Counted from the stretch's first letter, positions 33,357 through 45,000 are shown. The stretch is DNA of 64,000 nucleotides from Tanypteryx hageni (GCA_028673005.1 CM054118.1:3555410-3619409); one strand, 5' to 3'. Numbers and translations are program-made. The notes: a model not told the origin generated them from the letters alone.

Positions 33357-34250
33357 ATAGTTTATCCGAGTACGTAGCGATAGATGAAAAATTAGAGGAA
33401 TTCAGAGGAAAATGTGGATTTCGCGTATACATCCACCGTAGACCCAATAAATATGGTATAATAATAAATGCACTGTATGACGCTAAAATGTTTTATACGA
33501 GCGATTTAGAGGTTTATGTTGGAATCCAGCCCGAAGGTCCATACGCTGTCAAAAGCGGTCCTCTATCGGTGGTGGAGCGTTTGTGTGAGCCGATTTATAA
33601 TTCCGGTAGAAACGTCACAACCGATAATTGGTTTACTAGTATTGAGTTGGCCGATTTATATTTACAAAAATACAATTTAACTACAGTTGGAACCATTCAC
33701 AAAAACAAGCGGTAACTTCCTCCAGAATTTCTTCAAGGGAAAGGGCGTGCAGTAAATTCAAGCCTGTTTGGATTTCGAGAAAATTGCACGCTTGTGTCAT
33801 ATATACCAAATAGAGGAAAAGTGTTCTCCTTATCTCAAGTTGCACAGCGACGACAAAATAGATCCAAATACTGGGAAACCTAATATTATAATGTCGTACA
33901 ATGAAACCAAGGGCGGTGTCGATACCGTTGATAAACTTTGTGCATCTTATAATTGTGCTAGAGCCACTCGGCGTTGGACCATAGTAACTTTCATTAGCCG
34001 ATAATCCCGAAAGAAATATTTTGAGAAGGGACTTTCTTGAAAACCTCGCCTTTGACTTACTATCAAAACGCTTAAAAAGACGTGCGATATCTATTTACTA
34101 AAACTTATAAGGAGTAGATTGAGAGAAATCTGTGAAAGTGAAGATGAAGACATGAATAGTGAAGAAGAACAAAGTCACTTTCAGTCACTGTCGATTCAAG
34201 TTCGCCCCAGAAGATTCCCACTTAGTGGGCGAAATGCATCGGGTTTTTAA
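33357..34250 (+). pseudogene. piggyBac-family transposase, C-terminal part
   Basis: After the LINE, reading resumes with SEYVAIDEKLEEFRGKCGFR and YIHRRPNKYGIIINALYDAK, then NVTTDNWFTSIELAD (first catalytic Asp). A TAA at 33713-33715 interrupts just before LPPEF. A second frame from about 33800 gives YLKLHSDDKIDPNTGKP (second Asp) and YNETKGGVDTVDKLCASYNC (third Asp), followed by ARATRRW. After another frameshift come RDFLENLAFDLLSKRLKRR and an acidic/basic end terminating at 34248-34250. I do not see the C-terminal cysteine-rich finger of many piggyBac proteins. The three catalytic aspartates are visible, but only across two frames. Confidence 0.92.
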
Positions 34251-35814
34251 TAAATTGTATAGCAGAAGGCGTCGTCTCATTAATGATATAACTTTTCAAG
34301 AAATTTCGTGAAGAATATAAATGTAGCACCCCGGCCTACAGCTCCTTAACCTATGTATGTATTTAGATAATAATTGGCATAGAAAGCACAACATGGACTA
34401 ATCCTGCTTCCAAATCGCAAGCGCCACATTTAGAAATACTGCGTGTTCCGATATGGACCTTTCTTCTATTCAGAACGTGAGATTAACCAAGCACAGTGTT
34501 TTCTACATATTAACTTAACATATGATCTTCGGATCATATCATTCCATCAATTACATATTAACTTATTTTTACAATTGAATAGGTAGTCATTACGTTTATA
34601 ATACGTATTTACACCACACACTCAAACATGAATAAATAACCTCCCATTTTTTGTAAGACACATCATGAAGTTAGGCTCCACTTTGTACACTTTACTAATT
34701 ACTAGAGAGCCTGATACATTATTCGCATCTATAACAGTTTTCATTTGGTCACTTACAAAAATTTTAAAATTCTACAGTCAGCAAAACTTTTTAAAAATAT
34801 TTATTTTACAATAAATCATCAGTTAACTATAATTCAAAATGAAATTGAAAGGTGAAAATTATTCACAAAGACTAAGTAATATAAGCATAAGTTATTTAAC
34901 AATATAACAAAGTTAACGTATCGATTAACAAAAAATAACTTATAGGTAGAATTATTGAAATAAAATGTAATGTATTTTCACGTGCATTTAAATCGTAAAT
35001 TACGGAAAATCTCCCTGCTAAACCGTATAATTGTCATTATCTAATTATTAGATGTTTCGCCTTGTTGAAAAGTACCTAGATTTGGATTTTTAAAGACTTC
35101 AATTTCATTTACACACGGCATAAAATTGTGTAATTAAAAAACCTAAAACTAAATTTAAATGGTTTAAATAAACTTTTCGGACTAAAATTTTTCGAAATGA
35201 ATCTTGCAGGAATAATTATATAATGGTTTAAGGGAAATTGGCATTTCATAAATTAAAAGGGAACTCGTCTTAACTTAGGCCAGAAATTCTCTTCAAAAAA
35301 ACTTACAAACGTGTTTAAAACATATTTTTGAACGAATGGAGGCGCTATATTGTGAAGTCCGAGTTCATTCTATTCTATTCAATCTATCTCAATTCTAATG
35401 AATACTAAATTGCAAATATGAAACGTTTTATTATCCTCATTATTTGGCATTTACTCTAAAAAGATACTATTTATGTGTTCGCCGATTTGATGAGCTCTTA
35501 GTTCTATCGAGACATGCCAGAAAAGATAAATTAGCAACGGACGAATATTAGGAAAATTACAGATTACGGAAGAAAAAAAGAAAAATTAAAAGAATATAAC
35601 TTAAATAGAAGTTCTCATAAATACGAATGTAGATAATTGTTCATACTAATGATAATTATACAAGATTGGAAAGGTGTACGCCATGTCGGAGTACACAGAG
35701 TTTCCAAATGCGTTATTTGGGATTTCACAATATTTCTAAATATTTTTCGCTCAGATGAGTATTTAACGAGAAGCTAGTGAGGTGCGTTGTAAAATACATG
35801 TAACTCCTTATGTC
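34251..35814. other. No gene recognised; short C(TTCG)G hairpin at 34520-34539
   Basis: AT-rich DNA without family resemblance. A compact hairpin, ATATGATC-TTCG-GATCATAT, lies at 34520-34539. It is isolated, and no repeat partner was found in the window. Confidence 0.55.
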
Positions 35815-36150
35815 GTTATTATTTTCCGATTTCAACCAAAATTGGAATCGGTCAACTAATTTGACTAAAACTCTCCAATACCAAATTTCATCAAAATACA
35901 TGCAACGGTTCCTGAGTTGAAACAGAGGTACATTGTAAACTACATGTAAGCCTTCTTGTAAAGTGGTCGTAATTGCTGTCCGATTTTAACCAAAATTGGA
36001 ATCGGTTGACTAATTTTAGCAAAACTTCCCAATACTAAATTTCATCAAAATACGTCCAGCGGTTCCCGAATTTTAACATGCGGACGGACGGACGGAAACG
36101 ACCTCCCCTATATGCGTTCACCTTGTGCACTTCGTGCAAAGAACGCATAA
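35815..36150 (-). repeat. Inverted copy of the ~140-bp tandem repeat family
   Basis: The reverse complement reproduces the order seen at 2515-2990: the flank TATATGCGTTCACCTTG, a GGAC tetranucleotide run (36080-36096), then two repeat units with CCAAAATTGGAATCGGT and AATTTCATCAAAATAC on the plus strand. Confidence 0.8.
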
Positions 36151-36825
36151 TAAATCGTACTTTGTTTATACTCGTTGCTACGAATGGCAATAATAGTTTT
36201 TTATAGTTTTTGCTACAATAAAAGTTCTGACGGATTATGATTGTATTGTTTTGTTAATCTTTCAAATAAGAACACGAACAACTAATCGCTCTTTATTGGT
36301 AAACACATAATGTAACCATGGTATGTAAACAATAACATCCCGATCTCAGATTGGCTGGCCAATCAACCAATAAAAACCTGCAAAAACGTTCGCCGACGAT
36401 TACGATAGTAAAATATAAAATAGTCACGGAGAAAATAACTCTGTAACCTCCATGAAAATGTTTTACTATAAAAATAATTTTCTTAGAAGTTAAACAGTTA
36501 TTTTTTCTGTGATTATTTTTAGAACATTAAAACCAAAGTAACCGTATCTAACTATTTCTCTTGATATATTTTTGGCAAAAAAGGTTAAAAATAAATTACT
36601 TTAAATATTTCCAAAAAAGACTGGTAATGATCATTCTAATATCATTAAGATAAACTGTTGCCTTAGTATAAAACAATTTTTTCTATAATGGCGAATGTGA
36701 AGAAAGGAAGTGAAAGGTTCAATTGTCTAATAATATCCCTTCAAATTCAAGGAAAAATCACCAAATAAAAAAGATTAGCTGAAGAAGGATTTAAAATTTG
36801 AGTATTGGGGCTGCCAAACTACGGC

Positions 36826-37240
36826 CTGCGGGCCATATCCTTATTAACAAATCAATTTTTTCAATAAATATATTTTCATATATTTTCCAGCAGGATATGT
36901 CTCATTAGACATTTATAAAATCTAAACGATATTTTTCGAGTATGTGGATGCAATATTATTTTAATATAGTCGTACGACACATTACTTAATCAAAAAGATT
37001 TCAAAATTACGTCTTTAAAATTTACACGCGGCGTCATTTGAAAGGTTGTATGTGCTCCGCACAGCGGTATATATAAACGCTCATGTGGGTAAAAGTAATT
37101 CTGCTCTTCTAAGCTGAAGTAGCTTTTAAAAAACATGTCAACTCTCGACATTTTTCTGATGGACAATTAGAAATCAGAAAGCGGACTGACGACAAAAATG
37201 ATTAAACATTTCTCAATGCGTCTTTACTTGCAGGCGACGA
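36826..37240 (+). other. Possible left end of a decayed hAT element
   Basis: GGGGCTGCCAAACTACGGCC and TGCGGGCCAT at about 36809-36840 resemble the ends of hAT elements of the kind seen at 26375. About 300 bp later, ATGTCAACTCTCGACATTTT could encode an MSTLDIF-type start. I find no right end or TSD, so this is weak. Confidence 0.3.
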
Positions 37241-38049
37241 CAAAGCGTACAGCTAGTCTACCATGAGAGGGATAAATTCAACCTTAAAACCGGTTTCTAC
37301 CCAGACGATTATCGAGATAAACCTCCTATAAAACCGTAAAATGAGTGTTTCAACGCGAGTAAACACGGCAGAAGAAATTAATTCATCCCATGCGTCATCT
37401 CTCTCAACCGCTCGCGGAGCCGTCGCCTGCACTATAGAAATCGATATTGCGATAGAACAGAAATCCTCGCGGAGATTGAACCCTTTTCTCTCTCTTTCCG
37501 ACAATTAATCGCGGAATGGCATACGAGGCGGGAAATCCCTGCATTTAAATACCTCTGGAAATGTCGGCGCCAAGGTCAAGAACGGGAGAAAGAGGCAGCG
37601 TCGAGATATTAAGCAGACGTTAACCCCTTCGCAGACGCGTCGGCTGGGTTTTTCGGCCCGTCTTCCTCCGCCGCCGAAAAAACAATTTAGGGGGAATTTG
37701 GGGAAAAAACTGTTCGTTTCCTCATTTATATTTTATGTTCCACTCTACCACTCATCCAACCTAGCGCAGGACTCCTAAAAATATTTTATTATCTTTCCTT
37801 TTTAAAAAGAGTGTACACTCTCGTAATTCCGGCGCGTTGTTCTTAGCTCGAGTAATCGAGAAATTAATCTCTTATTTCTCTAAATTATATATATATTCAA
37901 TAATTTTTATTTTATAACGCCCTCGTAGGCAAACAATGATCTGTGTTGCCGTGGGCTCCATTGTCGAGAGCGACTATTCCCAAAAACACAGCTGCATTCT
38001 ATGAGTTGAAATATTATTTCAATAGCTGTCGATTTAAATCTTCCAGTGG

Positions 38050-38052
<3 letters not shown>
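37241..38052. other. No gene recognised
   Basis: A moderately GC-rich patch (37250-37700) contains short frames with no recognisable family. It could be unique regulatory or exonic DNA, but nothing in it supports a call. Confidence 0.4.

Positions 38053-38115
<63 letters not shown>
38053..38115. repeat. (TA)n microsatellite
   Basis: A pure TA run; the open frames across it on both strands are Tyr-Ile artefacts. Confidence 0.97.
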
Positions 38116-38117
<2 letters not shown>

Positions 38118-38372
38118 CTTACGGCGAAGGAAAGGTAAAATGGATATATGGGTTCTCTCTCGGCAGCTGAAGAAGGAATAACTCCGAAAGCTTCTACGTT
38201 TGTGATGTTTCTGTGCTGTTTTAGTGTTCCTTTACGTGTGTCGCTTGGACATCCCCAGGGCCTCGCCAACCTAAAGTTGTCCGATTGGTGAGTGTTCACT
38301 GGGTTTCCTCATCCCAACATCTTGTTGTCATCCATATATCATCATCATCATGCTTCTGTCCGAAGACAGGTT

Positions 38373-39452
38373 TTAACTGAATCGCTGCCTCCATTTCTCT
38401 CTCTCCCTAGAAGCCTCTTTTATACCTCTATAAGTATTATATCCCTGCTTTATATTATCTAATATTCCTATTCTTTTTCTCCCTCTTCCTCTTCTTCCAC
38501 TAATTTTTCCTTTTAAGATCGTCCTTTGTAAACACTGTCTTCTCAATATGTGCCCTATCCAATTTGCTTTTCTTTTCCTGATTGTTTTTATTAGCATCCT
38601 TTCTTCTCCCACCATTTCTAATACTTCTTCATTTCTCTTCCTCTCTGTCCATTTCACTTTCACCATTCTCCTCCATACCCACATCTCAAAATATTTTTCC
38701 TCCTTCCTCCTTACCGTCCACGTCTCTGCACCATAAAGAGCTATGCTCCATATGTAGCAATTTGCTAATTTCTTCCTTGTTTCTAAATTTATTTTCTTGC
38801 TTGTGAAAAGCTCCTTCTTCTCGTTAAATGCTGCTTTTGCCATTGCAATCCTACTTCTGATGTCCTGTGTACTACTTCCATCCTGCGCTAAAATACTGCC
38901 AAGATATTTGAAACTACTCACTTGTTCCAATTTTTGGCCATTTACCATTATATTTAATTCTTTATGTTCCTTTGAAACCACCATGACTTTCGTTTTTTCT
39001 GCATTGATCTTCATTCCATATTGTTGGCCAACCTCCACTAGTCTGTCTGTCATCCTCTGAAGCTCTTTCTCGCCTTCTGCTATTAAGCCCTGATCATCTG
39101 CGTATTTAATGGTGGTAATACTTTCACCTCCTATCTTAAATCCTTTCTCTTCCATCAACGCTTCTTCTGTTATTGTTTCTGCATAAATATTAAATATCGC
39201 TGGTGAAATACCCTGCCTCACTCCCCTCCCTATTGAAGTACTTTCTGTTTCTTCTCCTTCAACCCTGACTCTAATCTTTTGATCAAAGTAAAGGTTTTTA
39301 AGCAGTCTTTTATCTTTCCAATCTATTCCTATTTTGTTTAAAATACCCAGAATTTTATCCCATTTCACTCGGTCAAAAGCTTTCTCCCAATCTACAAAAC
39401 AAAAATACATACTTTTATTGACATCTAGCGCTCTTTCTATCATCATCCTCAT
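38373..39452 (-). pseudogene. RTE-A reverse transcriptase, C-terminal part (359 codons open)
   Basis: This segment covers most of the RT palm and thumb. MYFCFVDWEKAFDRVKWDKI holds the first catalytic Asp, IGRGVRQGISPAIFNIYAET follows, and the catalytic box reads TIKYADDQGLIAEGEK. Further on are INAEKTKVMVVSKEHK, FKYLGSILAQDGSSTQDIRS, ALYGAETWTVRRKE and the C-terminal IKTIRKRKANWIGHILRR, with a basic tail SGRRGRGRKRIG. It is uninterrupted from 39452 to 38373. Upstream, the RT fingers (KDYRTISLISHTAKVLTRII; FGFRRGRGTRDAI) read on after a TGA near 39607. So the catalytic core is intact but disconnected from the endonuclease. Confidence 0.93.
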
Positions 39453-39608
39453 ACATCCTATAGCATCTCTAGTCCCCCTTCCTCTTCTAAAACCAAACTG
39501 ATTATCTTGCAGCTCCTTTTCTATTTTACATTCAATTCTTTTGGTTATTATTCTGGTTAGAACTTTAGCTGTATGAGAAATTAAACTAATAGTTCTGTAA
39601 TCCTTACA

Positions 39609-40527
39609 TCATTTTGCATTGTTCTTTTTCTCCAGTGGTACCATCACAACATCTAAAAAATCTTCAGGCCATATGCCAGTATCATATACTTGGTTAAAAA
39701 ATTTTGTGAGTTGCTTAACTGCTTTAGATCCCAAAACCTTAAGAACGTCCACGGGTATATCATCACTCCCAACTGCCTTCCTTCTTTTCATGGCATCAAT
39801 TGCTTTTTTAACTTCAGACTCGAAACTCGTCCTAGCTGATCTTTTTCTACATCCTCTTTTTCATTTAATTCAATATTTCTTGGCTTTCCTTCTTTGTCAT
39901 ACAGAACCTCAATGTATTCTTTCCAGACATTCTTTACATTGTCTGGCTCCAATACTATTTTACCACTTTTGTTCATGATTCCTTTACGTCCTATCTTTCT
40001 TGCCTTTTTCTTGAATAGTTCCCTTGCTTTGCTATACATGAGGTCTGTTCTACAAATTCATTCACATTCGACAATCTCCTCGCATTTCTCATTTATCCAC
40101 TGTTCTCTGGCTTTATCTGTTTCCCTTCTTAAAGCATTATTTAACTCCTTGTACTTTCTTTGGCCTTCTTCAGTGTTTATGTTCTTCCACTTTCTCCGCT
40201 CTTCCATTTTTTGCAGCATGGCTGCTGTGATCCAGGGTTTTTTGTTTCTTTCACCCGTTATCTTTCCTACCTTTTTTCCATTACATCTTTTATGTTGTTA
40301 AGGATGTATCTCCACTCCTCATCTACATACTTCCTATTCTCTTCAGCTCTCTCCCCCAACCTTTCCTCCAGCTCAGTCATGATAGCCTCCTTGTTTTTAA
40401 GGAGTTCCTCTAAGTTCCATTTCTTGTTTACTCTTATGTTTCTCTTAACGCTCTTCAGTCTACATTGTATATTCGCCACCAAAAGGTTGTGGTCAGAATC
40501 GATATCTGCCCCTGGTAGTGTTTTCAC
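39609..40527 (-). pseudogene. RTE-A middle region: endonuclease SDH motif and linker
   Basis: Directly after the endonuclease stop, the same frame reads HVKTLPGADIDSDHNLLVAN. This carries the SDH motif that supplies the catalytic His of APE endonucleases. It continues to 40267, where a frameshift occurs. A basic linker (about 40250-39830; YSKARELFKKKARKIGRKG, KNVWKEYIEVLYDKEGKPRN) and the start of the RT (MKRRKAVGSDDIPVDVLKVL; FFNQVYDTGIWPEDF) lie in other frames. The matching region of the 62-64 kb copy has its own, partly different frame breaks. Confidence 0.85.
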
Positions 40528-40530
40528 ATG

Positions 40531-41274
40531 TTAAATGCTATTTCTAAATCTTTCATTGACTAGTATGTAATCTATGTGGTATCGTCTCTGGTCTCCTGGG
40601 CTTCTCCATGCGTAAAGTCTCCGCTGGTGATGCTTAAACCATGCACTAGTTACAATCAATCTATTTCTATGGCAGAATTCCACAAGTTTATCCCCTCTTT
40701 CATTTCTCTTCCCTAATCCATATTTTCCCACTATGTTATCTTCCTGTCCCTCTCCGACTACACTGTTCCAATCTCCCATTACAATGGTGGTGATCCTTCC
40801 TTTTCCCTCCTCCTCCAATATCTCCATAATCTGTTCATACATTTCATCTACTTCATCGTCACCTGCATTAGTTGTTGGCATATACACTTGAATTATAAGC
40901 ATTTCTACTGGCTCCATCTGAAGTTTTGCGGATACTAATCTATCATTAACTGTCACTACCTTGCTAATTCTTTCAGCTATCTCTCTTCTCATCAGAATCC
41001 CCACTCCCCTTTCCTTTTTCTCTCTTCCCGAGTAAATAATCTTAAATTCGTCTGAATTGATCTCGCCTTCTCCTTTCCACCGAATTTCACTAAGACCTAC
41101 TGTACCTACATTATTCCTTCTCATTTCCCTTTTTAAGTTCTCTAGTTTCCCTCCTGAATTCATAGTCCTAACATTCCATGTGCCTAATCTTAATTTCTCA
41201 CTACTTGCTATCTTCTTATTAATGTTACATTTCCTCTTCGAATCTCCGGAATATTTTACTCTAGAGAGATCCAT
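40531..41274 (-). pseudogene. RTE-A APE-type endonuclease, 247 codons, truncated by a stop
   Basis: This domain nicks the target DNA for target-primed reverse transcription. It begins MDLSRVKYSGDSKRK, then KLRLGTWNVRTMNSGGKLEN (conserved Asn), VGLSEIRWKGEGEI (catalytic Glu), RGVGILMRREIAE, IIQVYMPTTNAG (Tyr block), TTIVMGDWNSVVGEGQ (Asp and Asn) and YHIDYILVNERFRNSI. A TAA then ends the frame 16 codons before the His motif. The copy at 62410-63153 is about 95% identical and stops at the identical codon. BovB-like proteins share the LGTWNVRTMN start. Confidence 0.92.
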
Positions 41275-41533
41275 AGAGGTATTTTCAACTTTTCAGCCTA
41301 TCATGGGAAATATAATGATGTAGTTTCCCCTTACTTTCCTCATTGCAGTTTCACAGAGGTATAAACCATCTCTAGCTGATCAGATCCACATGATCACCAC
41401 CTACAGAGGTACTGTGCAAGCTGCTGCCCTTGCACAGGGGGATGTAAAACCCCCAAGACTGCTTCTTAGTCTGACTCTTCCCCTCAGACCTTTCCGGCTT
41501 GGATGGTCCTACCAGGAGAATTATCTCCCGCCG

Positions 41534-41605
41534 GCATAGCTCTTTGGTTCGTAAGAGTACACAAACCCTCCCACCTCTGTAAGGTTATGCAGTCCTTAGG
41601 GAGGG
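41534..41605 (-). ncRNA. Candidate HDV-like self-cleaving ribozyme at the RTE-A 5' end
   Basis: Read 5'->3' on the minus strand from the first base of the element, the helices nest as in HDV-like ribozymes. P1 pairs CCCTCCC (41605-41599) with GGGAGGG (41572-41566), 7 bp. P2 pairs GCATA (41590-41586) with TATGC (41538-41534). P3 pairs ACC (41585-41583) with GGT (41575-41573), closing a 7-nt loop. P2 abuts P3, and the 3' strand of P3 abuts P1. A P4-like hairpin is possible between P1 and the 3' strand of P2. A clear P1.1 and the catalytic C in J4/2 are not assigned, so activity is unproven. HDV-like ribozymes are known at the 5' ends of several non-LTR families. Confidence 0.5.
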
Positions 41606-41607
41606 AT

Positions 41608-41608
<1 letters not shown>

Positions 41609-41662
<54 letters not shown>
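41609..41662. repeat. (TA)n microsatellite
   Basis: A TA run borders the 5' TSD of the RTE-A copy; the LINE probably inserted at its edge. Confidence 0.96.
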
Positions 41663-41664
<2 letters not shown>

Positions 41665-42020
41665 TATAAGTAGCTTCCTAGCTTATCCGCAAGTACCTAA
41701 ACAGTTATCTATTTGTTTAAACTTTAAGAATTTTTAACTGCCAAACAAATTAAAATATCAAAATTTGTATAATCCCTATTTCGTTTTTTTTAAGAATTCA
41801 ACTTACTAAAAAAATTTCAACTCCGTAGCACATGCGAAAATACATAAGCCTTCAAAATTTGTTTAAACAACTGCAAATTTTTAGTGTCCGCATTGTTGAA
41901 CTTTTTCAAGATTTTCGTTTTTTATAGTCGGTTTTGCACAAAATCCTACTTAAGAAAAATATTTCGAATCTCCAGCTCATCTGGAAGTGCCTAATCATTA
42001 GTATCCTCCTGTTATATCCT
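41663..42020 (-). repeat. Inverted copy of the ~297-bp tandem repeat family
   Basis: GCTTCCTAGCTTATCC with AGTACCTAAACA (about 41672-41702) is the complement of the sequence at 650-680, and GTGCCTAATCATTAG with TATCCTCC (about 41987-42008) that of 345-372. The ~300-bp spacing is also preserved. GATTTTCGTTTTTTATAGTC at about 41911 matches the complement of 425-440. Confidence 0.7.
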
Positions 42021-45000
42021 CTGTAAGGAACGTCGTTATATAATGATATATATAATGATATATGATATATATGATATATATATATCCAATATAATGATAT
42101 GATATAACGATACAGAAAAAAGAGGTAATATAATAAAATAAAAGCAACGAGAGGTTGAAAGGGATAGGAAGGAGCCGGTGAACACACAATTTTGTAGACG
42201 TCCACAGCAATAGAAGAAGGCTTCCGATCAAAATCGCGTTATTCCGAAGCTGTAAACTTGAGTACGTTCGTTCGAGGAATGACGAAGATTTTTTTTTCAG
42301 CAACCTAATAAATTAAGTTCGTTCTCGTCTGTTTAACTCCAAGCAAGAAGAAGTCTGCTGTCCATCCAACCGAGATTAGAATAAGAGACGACCACTCGTT
42401 AGCGTCCTTCCTTCTGCGGAGGGTAATGAACCACGCACGGGTCATGGAACTGGATGGGAGCAACAACATGTTTCTCTTTCCTAATGTTTTCTCATCGCGG
42501 CGCACTTCCTTCCGTGCAACGACTGACTCCCTTTGAACCCTTCATTCTTTTCGTTTCTGTTTATCTCCCTGCACCGATCCTATTTTTTTATTAAAAGACG
42601 GAGAACAGTGAGAATCACGCGGTTTCCATCCGAGTCGAGATGCGAATATATTTCGCTATCTATCCTTACAATTGCAAGTTCTCGGTCTAAACAAAAGGTG
42701 GTTAATTTTTTCGCCATCAGGGTTCAAAAGTTTTCAATCATCTGATCACGTTATGTTGGAGAGAAAAATAAAGGTCCGAGCGAACACTGGCGTGTGCGAG
42801 AGGATTGTTTGCGTCATTTGCGAATAATAATCACCGCCAACTCAAATTGCACGTTACAACCTGTAACTACATTTTCTTTCCGGATTTTATCAGAGGAGAT
42901 CCTTCTTACGATTTATTTAGAACAAAGGGCGAACCACTTAAAGCTGCATTTTTTACGTTTCGACAAAAACGAATAATAAACCTCCCAAGAGTATTTTCAC
43001 TCTTTCATATCTTTCTTTTGAGACGGTGCGTAAATAAATTCTCGATTTGGCTTGTTCATCAAGTATTCACTGCATGAGCCAATAATAAATACGTTTGGAA
43101 AAATTCCTTTTAAAGTATAAATTCTTATTCTACAATAAAATCCTAAATTCTGCATCTCTACAAAATAATTCAACAAGCCTTGAGACTGAATTACAGGCTA
43201 TTTCTATAGATTTTACAATAACTCGTCTTTGGAACACAGTAGCGTTTAAAACCTCATTTTGAAGCTATAGTTGATTAAAGTAAAATAAAAATAATAAAGG
43301 TAAAAAAATAGCAGTTTGTCAACCAGATCCGAATAAGTATTTCACGCTTGCAGGTCTTCATAACCAAGATAATAACATTTTTGGAAGATTGTTATAGTTT
43401 TGATATACCAGTGGTGTATAATTGCACTATTAGTGTGACTTTAATAGGTCAAAAATATATAAATACATTGAGAACTGCTCGAAATACAATTTATAACTAA
43501 GGCATAAAAATTAATCATACGCAGCATAAGTAAACCACGCCTTCTTTTAGATAAACAAAATACTGCTCCATGGTACTCCATTAAAGGGAAAGAGAGACAC
43601 ACGAGATTATTTAAGAGTTTTAGTTATTCTACAGTTGTTACGCAACGTTCCGGCGATTTGGCGATGACGATAAATCGCCATAATTAGCTAAGTAACATTT
43701 TTTTTTGAGGAAACATAATAATTCCTCTAATTGCACGGTTTCGCATAGCGTGTTTTCGGTTCAACACGGTTTTCTTTTTAGAAAACTACCTCGAATTGCA
43801 CGGCCATCAATTCCACTTTAGGGCTGTTTTCGAACCGTCTCAAAGCATTAATAATCATTATATTTTTCAGTTCGATTCAAGAGATTATGAAAAAGAACAA
43901 AGGAAACAAATCTGAAAAATACAAATAAATTGTTGCATACCGAGCCTCAGACTGCGCTTAAATGTAACCTCATGTATTCCTATAGGGAAACCTATGCGCG
44001 ATTTCCCTTTTCTCAGTAACGCGAGCACCGTGCAAACCGAGGGATGGGTTTACAAACATTAGATTATCTGCATGTGTTTTATTTAACGCACGTGTTTTTT
44101 CCCAAACAGAACACTAACGGGGGAAGCGAACCCACTTCATTAACGGATGTCATAAATGTTGCCACGGGATGATTTACGTGTACACCGCGGCCTCCTCTCG
44201 CATGGCACCACAATGGTACCTCTCGCAGCATATAATAACCAAAGAGGTGAGCGCTGAAGAACGTCCGGAGTCCTTGGGAGGTACGTCACAGAGAGAGGGG
44301 GGGGAGGGGAATCCAAGGAAGAAGAAGGCTGAGGCGTGCATGCACGAGGAGTCAGTATCCACCGGACAGTCACATGAGTCGGTTCGCAGGAAAGAAAGAG
44401 CCTTCCTTCGTTTAAAACCAGGCGGTGATATTCCAAATGAGAAGAAGAGTTTGGAAGTCGAAGCAGCATTCTCTCGGCGCTGATTTTTCCGGACACATTT
44501 AAGGTTGGTGGAAGACCCTCGTCGACACCAGTTGGAGCGAGTCTCTGTTTTTCATTCTGAACGACGTTTGTTTAATCGCACACACGAGGAGTGTCTTTTC
44601 TCCTTTGAGCTTGTAAATGCTGCGACCATCAGGAACTGGTTCTTTTTTACGCCTGTTCTATTTTACATAAAGGAGAACGCCCTTAGATGTCGTCCTGGCG
44701 CCTCCAAAGGTACATTTAACCCTCGACTGACGTTGATATGTAATGGACGTCGTCTCGGAAGACAATATTCGCCATAGAAACGCTTCGTTTTCTTTAAGAG
44801 TTTATGAGATAATCGTTGAAGGGACACCTGTCTCTCTACTTGTAGGTACATATGAGTGGCATTTTTGCTAACTGAATTTCAATAAACTTGTATATTTAAG
44901 ACCACTATGTAAAGCAAAATTCCAGATTAAGCATTTATGTATCAAAATTTAAAAAAATAAGTAATTGTTTTAGGCATTTCCAATAACCGTAACAGGGTTA

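Larger units (their letters stand above)
38340..41605 (-). mobile_element. Full-length but inactive RTE/BovB-like LINE (RTE-A) with 10-bp TSD
   Basis: The element is 3266 bp on the minus strand. The TSD ATCCATATAT is present at 38330-38339 and 41606-41615. Its 5' terminus, CCCTCCCTAAGG, is the same base as in the copy starting at 62079, so the 5' end is intact. In order: a ~330-bp 5' UTR with a ribozyme-like fold, an APE endonuclease, a linker, an RT with an intact YADD box, a short 3' UTR with the stem-loop 38356-38369, and an ATGATG tail. Stops and frameshifts at about 40528, 40265, 39830 and 39607 inactivate it. Order and motifs fit the RTE clade, which includes BovB. Confidence 0.93.

Noticed and set aside
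38797..41323. Several plus-strand frames antisense to the RTE-A copy, and the minus-strand equivalents at 61236-63772
   Set aside because: They are shadows of the LINE coding strand; the same shadow frames appear in both copies simply because the copies are homologous.
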